Shown in pieces: positions 25,549 to 38,100 of a stretch of 64,000 bases of DNA. The notes beneath the pieces are model-generated. The model was not told the origin of the DNA and ran no database searches. It saw only the letters and a list, made by a program, of their open reading frames with translations. Origin of the DNA: Raphanus sativus (taxonomy: Eukaryota; Streptophyta; Magnoliopsida; Brassicales; Brassicaceae); contig NC_079519.1 of NCBI RefSeq assembly GCF_000801105.2, positions 35,191,288 to 35,255,287 on the forward strand, in the 5' to 3' direction. Each line of letters begins with the position of its first letter. Position 1 is the first letter of the stretch. Both the position numbers and the translations under genes were made by a program.

Positions 25549-27058
25549 ATGGGTTCATTAACCGTAACCGACACTACCTTACCGAACCAGGACGAGAACG
25601 GGACAGAGTCAACAGAATTCAAGAAGAATCAAAAACGGTACCAAGAACTCATCGCCACCTTTCCTCACGAGAAAGGCTGGAGACCCCTACCCCGACATGC
25701 TATACAGACGCCTCCTGGGACGCAACTACAAAGAAAGCAGGAAGCGCTTGGATAATCTCGTACTCGCCAGAAGCGAGTCTTCGTGAGGGATCCGCAATCG
25801 TCGACAACGTCTCTTCTCCTCTGATGGCTGAAGCGCTGGCGCTTCGATCGGGCCTCATAGCAGCGGCAGAACTCAACATCACGGAACTCAGAGTCTGCTC
25901 CAACTGTCAGAAGCTCATTAGAGCGATCAAAAATAAACACCAGATCAAGGAGATCTTCGGTATCGTCACTGATATCATGCAAATCGCCTCTGTGTTTATC
26001 TCTATCTCTTTCGTTTTTGTTCCTCGATCGGAAAACCGTAGAGCTGATTCGTTGGCGAAACGGGCTTTGTCGATTTCGCATGTACTCTGAACCTTGATCT
26101 TGGGCCCTCGTTTTCGGCCCATGATCCATTTCGCTTTTTAATATATGAGTGTTGCCCAAAAAAAGGGAAAAAAAAAAGAAAGGCTGGAGACCAAAACATC
26201 CATTCATCGAGTACGGTGGTCACTGGCTGATGCCGCCTCGCGTCGAAGGCTGCATGTACGCGCAAGAGTTCTTCCAAGCACGACCTAGTGACTTACTCCT
26301 CTGTAGCTACCCAAAGACGGGTACCACTTGGCTCAAAGCCCTCACGTTTGCCATCACCAATCGATCTCGCTTCGACGATTCCACGAACCCTCTCTTAAAA
26401 CGTAACCCTCACGAGCTCGTTCCTTACATCGAGATCGAATTCGCTTTCTTCCCTCACGCTCTGTTCGCCACTCATCTGCCTTACGGGTTATTACCCGAGT
26501 CGGTTTCGAGATCTGGTTGTAAGATGGTTTACATTTGGAGAGACCTTAAAGACACTTTCATCTCCCTGTTTGCTTTCTACCAAAAGCAAAAGACAGACGA
26601 TGGCCCGCTCGACAGTCTCGAGGAGTGTTTTGACATGTTCTGTCGAGGTCTATCGAGCAACGGTCCGTATCTTGATCATGTCTTGTCGTACTGGAAAGCT
26701 CACCAAGAGAATCCAGACCAGATCTTGTTCCTCAAGTATGAGAAGATGAGAGCTGATCCTTTGCCCTATGTGAGGAGACTTGCTGAGTTTATGGGTTGTG
26801 GATTCACAGCTGAGGAAGAGGAGGAAAGGGTTGTTGAGAAAGTTGTGGATCTTTGCAGTTTCGAGACGTTGAAGAATCTTGAATCCAACAAAGGGGAGAA
26901 AAAAAATGGAGATCCGTCCTTCTAGTTTTGCGAATAGTGCGTTTTTCAGGAAGGGTGAGATCGGAGATTGGCGGAACTATCTGACTCCGGAGATGGCAGC
27001 TCGAATCGATGGATTGATGGTGGAGAGATTGAAGGGTTCTGGTTTGCTTGAACGATAA
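25549..27058 (+). pseudogene. SOT18-like sulfotransferase, broken by LINE insertion, deletion and frameshift
   Basis: The plus strand starts MGSLTVTDTTLPNQ and matches the intact SOT18-like copy to HEKGWRP. It is then interrupted by a 492-bp LINE with a 15-bp target duplication (25671-25685 and 26178-26192), and continues KGWRPKHPFIEYGGHW. Three lesions are visible: the insertion; loss of nine residues just before the catalytic His segment (FFPHALFATHLPYG against FFPQLDVLKDEGNTLFSTHMPHG in the intact copy); and one extra A in the run at 26899-26906. The extra A gives a stop at about 26923, before the [14 protein letters not shown] region that continues in another frame to 27058. The PAPS loop YPKTGTTWLKAL is kept. 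An active enzyme is very unlikely. Confidence 0.93.
25686..26177 (+). mobile_element. 5'-truncated LINE inserted in the SOT gene
   Basis: It is flanked by the perfect 15-bp duplication GAAAGGCTGGAGACC and ends in an A-rich tail (about 26158-26177), the marks of target-primed reverse transcription. It encodes the C-terminus of a LINE RNase H-like domain (MAEALALRSGLIAAAELNIT... FVFVPRSENRRADSLAKRAL, about 25824-26090) followed by a stop and a short 3' UTR. The coding frame is open, so insertion is fairly recent. Confidence 0.93.
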
Positions 27059-28384
27059 GTAACTGGTTACAACACAAGTTGGCTCCTTTTCTCATTTTAA
27101 TTCCACGTGTTAAGTCAAGAATAAATCCTGTTTCTCGTTTTGATTCGCTATGTGTGAATCTGAATTTGCTTCATAAATTTGTCCTGAACTTTCAGCTTTG
27201 ATTAAAGTCTTATTAGATTCTAATCCTTCTTTAAAAGATAAGTATATTTTTCGTTTTATTTGTTTTGAAAATCTTTTAGTTTACATATATATATTATTTG
27301 TATTATAAAAAAAATCAAATTTTTTTTCTATATATATATATATATATATATAATCAGTAGTTTAATTTTATAAATATAATTTTTATTTATTATATTATTA
27401 TAATATTATACTTTTAATTAATTTTAGTTATATAAAATGTAAATATTGTTAGTTTAGTACTTAACCACTACTAAGTTTGGTAGTTAATCAGTTATAAATA
27501 TCTCGGAAACACATCAATTTTTAATTATTGTATCAATCGTACAAATTTTTTAAAATGCCTAAAACTGCAATCACCCTGGAACCGTATCCGCAACGGTTGT
27601 AATTACACCTTTCAGGTTCTAAGTAACTAAAATAACTTAAGACAAAGAAAGAACAAGATTACAAAGACAAGAGTCTAACTGGTTTCTCCATTACCAACCT
27701 GTAAAAACAGCTTTTATGGTTCGTAGTGATTTTTGGTATTTTGAAACAATCACAAAAATGTTACAAATTGTTTCAAACCGCTTTAAACCTCTTAAAATCA
27801 AAAGATAGTTTTAAAATAAATATAAAATTATTTTTTAACAATTTTAAAATTTTAAATAAAAAACTTAAAATGGAAATACCAAAAATAAATTTTTTATTTT
27901 TATTTAAATACACAAAAAATCATATTTTTTTATAAAAACTTTAAGCTAAGACTATTCTTAATAAGTTTTTTTAAAATAATATACATACATATATAAAGAT
28001 ATGCACATATATAAACAAAACAAAATATTATTTAATTTTTTTTTAATATATATCTTCAATACAAAATTTATTAAAATGATAACTTTCAACTAATTAAAGA
28101 ATTAAAAAAATAACAAAATATTATTATTAATTATATTGTATTAATAATTATTATATTTTATCACAGTAGTATATTTTTATAATATGTTAATATTGCTAAT
28201 TTATTATTAAATCGCTGTAATATCTCCTAATCAATTATTCATAAATATTCTACAAACGCACAAATTTCTAAATGTTGTATTGGTCGTACAAATCAGTTAA
28301 AAACGCTGAAACCACAACCACCACATTTGTAAATTCCTGCAACCGCACCCGTAACCGCTGTGTTTCAACTAGTCATGCTTACTA
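27059..28384. other. AT-rich intergenic DNA with a diverged repeat pair
   Basis: No gene is seen. 27475-27610 and 28215-28370 are diverged direct copies (TAATCA..TTATAAATAT.., ATCGTACAAAT or GGTCGTACAAAT, then CCGTA(T/A)CCG). They suggest an old transposon. An (AT)n tract lies at about 27333-27351. Confidence 0.5.
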
Positions 28385-29802
28385 TCTCTATAATATTATT
28401 TGAGAAGTCATTTTTCAATGTGTCGTGGTCAAGTTGATACTTATAACAGTTAATTACTTTGCTACCGTTAATAAAACAAAATATTATATATAAATTGCCA
28501 TTTATAACAAGTTATTTTTTTTCTTTTTTGCTTGATAAAATTTAATTTTAAATTATTTTTTGCTTCTTAAAAAGCGAATAAATAATAAAGGAATATTTAT
28601 AAAAACATAAAAATATAGATTTTATATGAAAATGATTTTAAATTTTATTACCTTTTATCTTTTCTCAAAAAACATAAAAATATCTAGAAATTAAAAAAAA
28701 ACTATTTGCTTATGCATATAAAACACAACTTCACAAAAAATTGAAAAATTTAAATAATTTAGAAATACTTCTCAATAAAATAATAATATTTTATTAAGAT
28801 TTTTATCAAATCATTAATAAGAAAATGATTAATATAAAAAAGATTATAGAGATTTTCACAAAAATTAATTACATAGATAACCTCAATGAACTAAAAATTT
28901 ATACCTGCATACCATTATTTATAATTATTTCATTTTACGTTTTAATAAAATTTTAATTTTATTTTTAACTTAAATTTCATTATGAAAAAAATAAAAATTT
29001 AAATTTCCTTTTTATATTAGCACATAAAATGCAAGTAAATATTTGTAAAATATAAAAAGATATGTTATATATAAAATAATTTATTTTTATTTTTCTTCAT
29101 ATTTTTATAAAAACACAAATAAAAACAGATATATCTATCAGTTTTCAAAATATAGACATATATTTTATCAAGAAACATATTTAAAATAATGCATAAATAA
29201 ACCTAAGGAAAAAAAAATCTAATTAACAAAATTATTTTATTTTAGTGTAATTATAACCAAAATATTATAATTCATTTAAAAAAACTGATATAACCCAATA
29301 TACCAAAATATAAATAATGAAACCAATAAAAATATGCAGAAATAAATCAACCAATTAGTATGACTTATCTATTTTATATATATTTATATGTGTGCATGAA
29401 TTTTCAAAATATTACAAGTTATGTTTTATTAATGCATATCTGATTTTCTCTTTATTTTTCCTATTTTCAAAACAAGATATATCAGACTGTAAAAAAAATT
29501 ATGAAATATATTTACAAATATAAAAAGATAAATGAAAAACCTACTAATAAACCAATTTAAACCTGATTAAAATAAATCGACAGCAATCTAACAGAATACA
29601 TATAACTCAACATACCAAAATGAATAATTTAATAATAAAATATTATATTTGAAATCACATATCTAATGAAGATATGAACATGAAGATATTTAATAAAAAA
29701 AATTTATCTACAAACTACAAAATTACTTAAAAACTATAAACAAACAAAATATAATAATTGTAAATGGTTATTTCCGTGCTCGAAGACCAGGAAATCACCT
29801 AG
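28385..29802 (+). mobile_element. Candidate non-autonomous Helitron
   Basis: The 5' end TCTCTATAATATTATTTGAG follows an A (28384). The 3' end is CACCTAG at 29802 followed by T, fitting A/T insertion without target duplication. Just before the end, ATTTCC (29770-29775) and GGAAAT (29790-29795) can pair as a decayed hairpin. These ends resemble plant ATREP-type Helitrons. The body is AT-rich with no coding sequence. Confidence 0.6.
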
Positions 29803-30720
29803 TTAATTTATACCTCAAACTATCAACAATGGGCGTCTTGAATAAATTATTCAACTTTTAAAATCAATGTAAGGTAGATGTTAAGTTTAAAAAAAAATCA
29901 CGGTAGATTCACAAGGGTTGAATCTTTTCAACTGGTTGAAAACAAATAATTTGGGCCCCAATTTAACATATGTTATATGTTATATTATTATTCTTTATCT
30001 AGCTTTTTCACCCAATAATTTAAACAAAATTAGTCTATAGTAAAATACTTTAAAAAAAATAAAAATTTTACCAAAATTTAACATTTTAATGATCTATATA
30101 TAGAGAGAGTTTTTTATTTCATTTGCGTACATAATGAAAATGTCAATTTTCTTAATTTCTATTTAGTAAGGAATATAAATATAAATAAAATAAAAATTTA
30201 TTTAGACTATGTCATTTTTGATTATTTACTTTAGTTACAATCAATTTTTGAATTAATATATAGCTATTAGGTTATTTAAATAAGAATGTAAATTAGGGTA
30301 TTCAATTTTTAAAACAAAAATCATTGTAGAAATTAAATTTGTATGTATTGAATTAATAGGTAAAACAAAAGGGAAAATGATGTCAATTGTGGAAAATGAA
30401 AATCAGAGTGTTGAAATCATAAAAACTTGAAATCATAAAAAAACTATTGTACATGGTCTTATAAGTTAACTTTAACTTTCATTCCTGCTCATTATTTTTT
30501 CAAGATATCGCACGAGCTTTATACATCAGATTCAGTTCTCTAATATTTTCTATTGTGGCGAAGGTAGCGGTTGACTAGATCTATAAAGTCTATACTTAAA
30601 ACTTACATAATATATCAACTTAAGATTTAATGCAGGAATACATATATACAACAACTCCTTTGGCTTTCTCCTACAACCCCTAATTTTGGATCTCAACTTT
30701 GATTTGTATATTTCAAACTC
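29803..30720. other. AT-rich intergenic DNA and heme oxygenase promoter
   Basis: The last ~100 bp before the ATG at 30721 is similar to the region upstream of the second heme oxygenase copy (shared TAAGATTTAATGCA(G/A)G and ATACATATATA-like stretch). The duplication therefore included promoter sequence. Nothing else is recognised here. Confidence 0.5.
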
Positions 30721-33700
30721 ATGGCTACAGTAAGATTTAGTGTATCTTCCCGCTTCCCTGCGAGTAGAAGACTCGACTGCGAGAGCTATGCCGGTCTGAA
30801 AGCTAGGACGGCGAGGATTAGCTATCCCCAAACCATTGCCACTCGTCGACACCATGCTGTCCAAATAGCAAACGGAGATCGGACTTTGGTGGTGAATGCT
30901 GCAGCTGGGGAGATACATAAAAAAAGGAACCCAGGAGAACCGAAGGGGTTTGTGGAGGAGATGAGGTCCGTAGCGATGAAAATGCACCCGAGAACCCAGT
31001 CAAAAGAAGGAAAAAGAGAGTCCATAGCTCCTCAAGACAGTCCTGTAGCAACCTGGGAGTTCACCGTGGAAGGGTACTTGAAGTTTCTCGTGGAAAATAA
31101 ACTTGTGTTCGACACCCTTGAAGGGATTATTCACGAGTCTACTGTCCCAACTTGTGAGTTTTCTAATCAGTTTCCTTCTTATAAATTGATATATTGCGAG
31201 TTTTATAGCTGTTTTTGAAAACATGTTTCACTCTATCAGATCTAGTTCAGATGTAATTTTTTTCAGCGTCAAAGTCAGACATGATTAAGAGTAGGCATGG
31301 ACATTTTACTTGAAAACCTAAACTTTGATTATCTAAAAAACTGACTTAGATCGGATTTGGGTATATACATTTCATCCGGTTAGGTAATTTTATTTAGATA
31401 TGTGGTTCTCGGTCTAAATTCTCTCTGAGATCTGATTGGATACCCGAATAACATATATATATATAAGGTATTTTGGGGTATTTTGGATATTTTTTGGTAC
31501 TACATATATTTTTAGATTTTGGTTCAATTTTTTATATGGTTGTATATTTCAGATAAAATTTTGATTTTTACTCTTATTTTAAAGTCTTTTATAGATATAT
31601 TTAATATTTTGGGTATTTAACTTTTTGGGATTTATGTATTTATCGTGTTTTTATGTACGGTTCAGATATTTCAGATATACAATACTGAATGAAGCTATAA
31701 CTAACAAATTTGTGGTAACTAGCAGTTCTAAGGGCAACCTCAACAGTTACCCATACTGAGGTTCCCTGCAATTAAACATAAAATGCTTTAATGTAATTAG
31801 ATTAAGTAATAAAACTTTAATAAAATTGACCAATAATTAAACTACAAGTGGACTTTGTAATATATAGAGGGAATTGTTAAAGTATAAGTTTACAGATGCG
31901 ATATCTCTCCTTTGTTTCTTTTCTGATTTTTTCAAACTAGTTTAATGCATAAAAAATTTACTTCAATCTTGAGTTGGAAGTGGCCTAAGTGGTTAGATCT
32001 GAACCTTAAAAATTGATTGAAACTGACCAAAAAATTATAAATATTTATATGGATCCAGATATTTAGATACGGAAAGATCCGGATTTGATGGAATTCGATC
32101 TGAATCTTAACCAAAAACACGAATGTCCATGCTGTGCCTAATTAAGAAAATAGTTCTGCGTTCTGAGACACCTTTGTAGTCGTAATCTTCCATAGTAAGT
32201 TTTAGGTTATTATTATTTTTTTTTGTTCAACAAGTTTTAGGTTATAAGTTTCAAAAAAAAAGCTTTGAAGTTATAGCGTACAAGTTATCGTAATTTTAGT
32301 TTTATTTTTAAATTTATTATTAATTTTAAGATAGTCATAATATTAAAAATTATGATTGGATGCGTATTTTTCATGTTGGTTCTTGTTTTAGTTTTGTAAC
32401 CGTGTAATTTATTATATTTTATTTGAAGAAAACTATAAAAATATTAATTCAATTGATATATATTTAGCAAAGTTTAGCGTTGATCAATTGACAATCATAA
32501 TTTTATTTTTAGTTTTTGAATTGACTAATTATTTTCAAATTAGTCATAACATTAAAAATATGATTGGATGCATATTTGTTATGTTGGTCATCAAAAAGTC
32601 TTTTGGATTGGTTTAGGAGTTTTTGGTGATGTCCATGACGTTTAATCAGGTGTATTCTCTACTTTGAAGATCATTGTACTCTACCAGCTGAAAACGTTAA
32701 TCATAAATTTTAAAATTTAATTGGATGAGATGATCGATCAACAAATCAATATATAATCAGTTTATATTATTTAAAAATTTGTTACTAAACAATCTTTTGA
32801 AATCATGTTTATATATATACATATTATTTTTATATATTACTTTTATGGGTATATTACTTTTTGTGTTTATCTTATTTAGGAAAACTTTATAATGAAACAA
32901 GAAACTAAAATTAAAATTTTAATTTAAATATATTAAATAAAATAGATTTTTTCATAGCAACATTGTGTATAATATTTGAATTTACTAAAACTATCATTTT
33001 AATTGACAATTTTAAGAATTAAAGTGAGTGTGTCGTGTAGAAAAATGAATTCTCAAATATCATTATAGAGATATAATTGGTGTAGGTAAAACTAAATATT
33101 GTAGTCTGAAGGCTAAAAGGTAAAAACTGAAGAATATAGTTAATTCTCATTAGTTTATGATTATTATTTTTTTGTTTGTTTTTTTAAATTTACTATTGCT
33201 TATATTTTCTACAAAAATATATATAATATGGTCGATAGTATATATTCAAAGAAGTTATTAGAGAATTTGTTCAAGAGTTACAAAATAAATTAAAACAAAG
33301 TATGCATCATTCATGTCATAGTGAACATGATAAATTAATTAGAATCATATTTTGAGTCTTTAACTCAAGTAATCGTTTTCTGACATGTATTATATGCTAC
33401 ATATATGTTGAGTTTTTAACATAAGTTTTTTTTAAAGAATAACTAAATTTTCTGACATGATATATATATATATATATGTAGCATATAATACAAAAGTTTA
33501 TTAGTGTGAAAACATTCTATCAACAAGTACGGTTACTTGAGTTTCAAAATCGTAGTCGTTGATAGACTATTTTTACACTAATAAACTTTTGTATTATATG
33601 CTACATATATATTAAATGTCAGAAAATTTAGTAATTTTTTTCAAAAAACTTATGCTTTCTCATAACGTACGTCATGGTTATGTATTAAAAATATATACCC

Positions 33701-35102
33701 GTATGCAAAAGGTTTGTCCTCTTTCTTGTGTAACCCTGTCAAAATCTCTGTCTTTTCGGTGTAGATGCTGGGTTCAAAAACACAGGACTGGAAAGGGCAA
33801 CTAATTTGGCCAAGGATTTGGAGTGGTTCAAGGAACAAGGTTATGAGATTCCTGAGCCAAGGGCTCACTGTAAAACATATTCTCAGTATCTAAAGGATAT
33901 AGCAGAGAATGATCCACCAGCATTCATCTGTCATTTCTTCAACATCTACTTCGGACATAGCGCTGGTGGTGGTCGAATGATTGGGACAAAGGTAATAGTC
34001 CAATAGAAACACTATCCATTAGATATTCACTAGGAACTTCTTTTTTTTTTTTTTTTTTTTGAGAAAAACTAGGAACTTCTTTTAAAAAGGGTTTACAAGT
34101 TTTGCAGGTATCTGAGAGGATACTCGACAATAAAGAACTCGAATTCTATAAATGGGACCGCGACATTTCCGAATTGTTGAAGAACGTGAGTGGAGAATTG
34201 AACAAAGTCTCTGAGGTATAGTGTAACATCCCTGTCCCCCGGCGTCCGACCGGAGTTAACGAAAGGGAGTTATGGACACGCGTATACCCTTTAAGGCAAC
34301 CCGCCGTGTCCGTTACTGGTCCCAAGAGTCGACGGACGCATTGCTTCCTTTGAAATTCCGATCCACCCGTATCCATTTACTTCTACTTACAGTCCTGCGC
34401 AGGGGAAAATGGGAATGGGAGGGGTGAGCAATTGAATTACTCAGTGAAGTGGCTCTAGTCCAGCTTGCCCGCAAGACACTCTACACTACTCTATGCGGGA
34501 ACCAGGACTGACCAGTCACTACAATCAAACAGTGCAACATAATACATTTCATAACAACACCATTTCTAACAACCTAGCGATCAACCAACACAATGGACTC
34601 AGTCACTGCTACACTTCACTCAAAGAACTAGACTCCAATCATACTAACTGACTCTACACCAATCAACCTAGACGTAAGGACCTATAGCCGTTTACGGGTC
34701 CCTCTACCCGTTCCAGCCTATCCTGAAAGGGGCGCCCTTCTCTCGGGTAAACCGTCCCCCCTTCAGCTTCCTAAATGACTATCCGAGTTGCAGCTCGTTG
34801 GCCCATCGGCTCTGTCCGCCACCCGGTCGTAATAGCCATAATTATGCCACGACTCGGCATTGACTCGACTCGATCCTAGGCGCCACATCTTCTTATATCC
34901 CGCATCTCGCGGTAGGCATCCACATTACTTCCCGTGGGTACCTCGTGTTAGGCTACTGTCCCACGGGTCACATCACCTCCTAGACTCTAGACGCCCACCC
35001 GTTCTCGGTGGTCCAAACAGGACTACAACAAGTTCATTGACACTTCTCTTTCACATTCTCATTCTCAATCACTTTCACTTACTCATACTTATACTTCCAC
35101 TT

Positions 35103-35139
<37 letters not shown>

Positions 35140-38100
35140 CACCTTCTCATACTTAACACTTAGACTCATAATCATAAACACGCTTAACACTTCTCAACTT
35201 CATAACTCATTTCACATGCACTTAGACTCTTACTCCATACTTCATATGGTATTCATTATCACTTAGCAACCAACACTTATAATACATACACTGCTCAAGA
35301 TACCATCACAACACTTAGTACAATGCAACTACTTTCTCTAACAACCTACCTTTGAATCACTCTTCATCACATGGGACACAAGATCAATCACACAAACATC
35401 CACATCAATAATTTCCACATTAACACAAGGCAGTCCATTAAGTCCCATTTAACAGTGTGAAGGTTCTTATGCATCATGATCATCCATCTAGTACCCTAGT
35501 CTCCAACATGAACTAACACCCTAACTTTCACACAAGATCTAATCAATCCTAGATCCAACATAAGCAATATAGAGATCAAGGGAGCAAGATGGGTTCAAGA
35601 CACCTCACCTTTGCCACGGGTTCTGAAGAAATCTGAGAAACACAGAATGGATCTTGACGGCTCTAAAACAGCAACTCGTTAACTTCTCAATCCGTCCGGT
35701 CAGAAGGTAGTACTAAATGTCCTCTGTCCATAGACACCGATTTTACTCCGATCGGATACCATTTGATTAGCCAAAATGGCCTCACACCTAGACTGGTCAC
35801 GAACGCAGACTGCACCAACACCTCTCACGAAAACATGCATAATTCTCAGATAATAACTCTAAATGACGATCCGCTTGTTGGAGATGATAGATAAAAGAAT
35901 CAACTACTTACTTACCAATTTCCAGATTGTAAGCTTTCGTTTAGGTCGGCCGTTGGGTCTATACGCTGAAACTGATCGGAACTGTATCTGCATCGCGACA
36001 GCTTAAGCTTATTCTTGGCCAAGAAGCAACGCCTACAACTTTTGCTGTACAACTCCGATCTCGATTCCGTTTGCTGCTACAGATTCCTTGGAACGAGATC
36101 TATCCAAAGAGCCATGACTCGCACCCTAGAATCTCCTGAATCGTACTATAAGTGTCTCACAAAATCACACCTAGGCCATGGATCTGGATCTGGAATAAGA
36201 GACAAGGGAAACGAGATCAGATCCGGTCACCACCACCGATCAGCTACACCACCACCACCACCACCGATCGCCCGCCGGCGATAAAGAGAGAGGACGCCGA
36301 GGAGAGAGAGAAAAGAGAGATCGCGGAGGGAGAGAGAGAAGAGAAGAGACGGCGGCGCATGAGAGAAGGCTTGACGGCTAGGGCTTCCAGTCTCCGGGAA
36401 TCTCTGCAGAGCTTCGCTTCAAGTGTGTGATGAGACAAAACGGAGAGGCTGCAGCTCCTTTTTATAAGGGAGAGAGGTGGAGACCTAGGTTTTTAGTCCA
36501 TCGGGCCACAGAGAAGCCCGTTCTCCTTAAAACAAAATTAGGCCCGGGATAGGGATGTTACAACTCTCCCCCACTTAAATGGAATTCGTCCCCGAATTCC
36601 GCCTGTGAAACTCTCACTTCCTAACATCCCTTACTCAAGCGGTGCACGGAGCACCAAAACTTCTGACGGTTTCTGCAATCCCTGATAGCCCTTGGTACCA
36701 CCTCACTGCAGCATATACTACTCTCAGGTCGCTTCAGGCGATACTACTGCCTTCGAGTTTTCATAGGTCTTCTTCGCCTTGTTCTTAGTTCTCCCCCACT
36801 TCGATCACGCATACCCCTTTTTCCGAACACCCGCCATATCGTCTTCGATCTCACGTGTCGAGACTCCCGTGCCAACATTCCGACTTCGTATGACACCCAC
36901 TCGTCCTTTGCCAGATAGCGGTTTCATAACATTAACTGGGGCGCTATTACCATCCTTACTCGGCTCGATTGGTGATGTCGGTGCTGGTGCCGCCAAGGCA
37001 ATGGTTGAAAACTGCTTGTAGCCCAGAAACAAGATGCTCATCTTCTCTATCCACGGTTCCAAAATGGATAGCGGTTGGGCACGGTTTTTCTGCTTTAGCA
37101 CTGTAGAAGTCCAGCAGTGGAGTGTCTTCGACCTGCCCTCTCACAAACTCTCTTTTCCAGGTAGACAAAAATTCCCTTTGGAAGCACAAACAGTGACTGA
37201 GCCTGAGGATACTTTGCAAGGAAGCTCTGCATGAAACGGATGATCATGAAGGTTTTTCCATAACCCGGCGCATGAGCCATGATGCGGCCACCCGGCTCAT
37301 CTGTTACTAAGTTGCTGAGTAGGAACTGGACCCCTTCGATTTGATGAGGCTTCGGCTTGCTAGCATGCGTTGGATGAGTAGAAAATCCACCTATCATCAG
37401 CCTTTCTTCAGATAACTTAATCTCAAACTCTGAATCGCCTAACTTTTTAACCCGAGATTCAGAAGCATATGTCCTCGTGCTCTTTCTCGCTTGCTGAAGT
37501 TCACATCAATAATGTCTAAGATGCTTTTGTCAATAACTCCGCAGACACGGCAAACATAACCCACGTCGTCCTTTAGTATGAAGGAGTGCTCACAGTCTTC
37601 CACTTCATCGGTCTTCGATTCAATGCGTGAAGTCTCTGCATCCTTGGAACACACTATCGACACGGCCATTTCATTCCAGATATTACCAAGATCCTCATCT
37701 GCTGCTTCAGACTCATTACCACGTTCATTATCCTCAACGCCCACATAGACACCCTTATCGGCGACCATACCATTTCCAATGGCAAGGACCTTTTCTCTCC
37801 CCGTTTGTCCCACGCAAACACCTCCGTCAATGACCATACCGTTTCCTCTAGCAAGGCGGTTGCCTCTGCTACTTTGTCCCTTCACCAATGCAGTAATGGT
37901 GAAGGACCTGCAATCACCACATGACCTTTCCCCGTGCTTTGGCCTCACTCACACGCTATCGACACGGCCATTTCATTCCAGATATTACCAAGATCCTCAT
38001 CTGCTGCTTCAGACTCATTACCACGTTCATTATCCTCAACGCCCACATAGACACCCTTATCGGCGACCATACCATTTCCAATGGCAAGGACCTTTTCTCT

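Noticed and set aside
34860..36438. Open frames that occur identically near 34860, 36015 and 36152 and again near 40153, 41308 and 41445
   Set aside because: They are the same LTR sequence seen twice; no protein similarity, partly (CACTTT)n and (CAC)n low complexity.
37095..37397. A functional SNF2 helicase gene
   Set aside because: Frameshifts before and after, an internal duplication, and loss of all later helicase motifs; it is a captured fragment in a retroelement.
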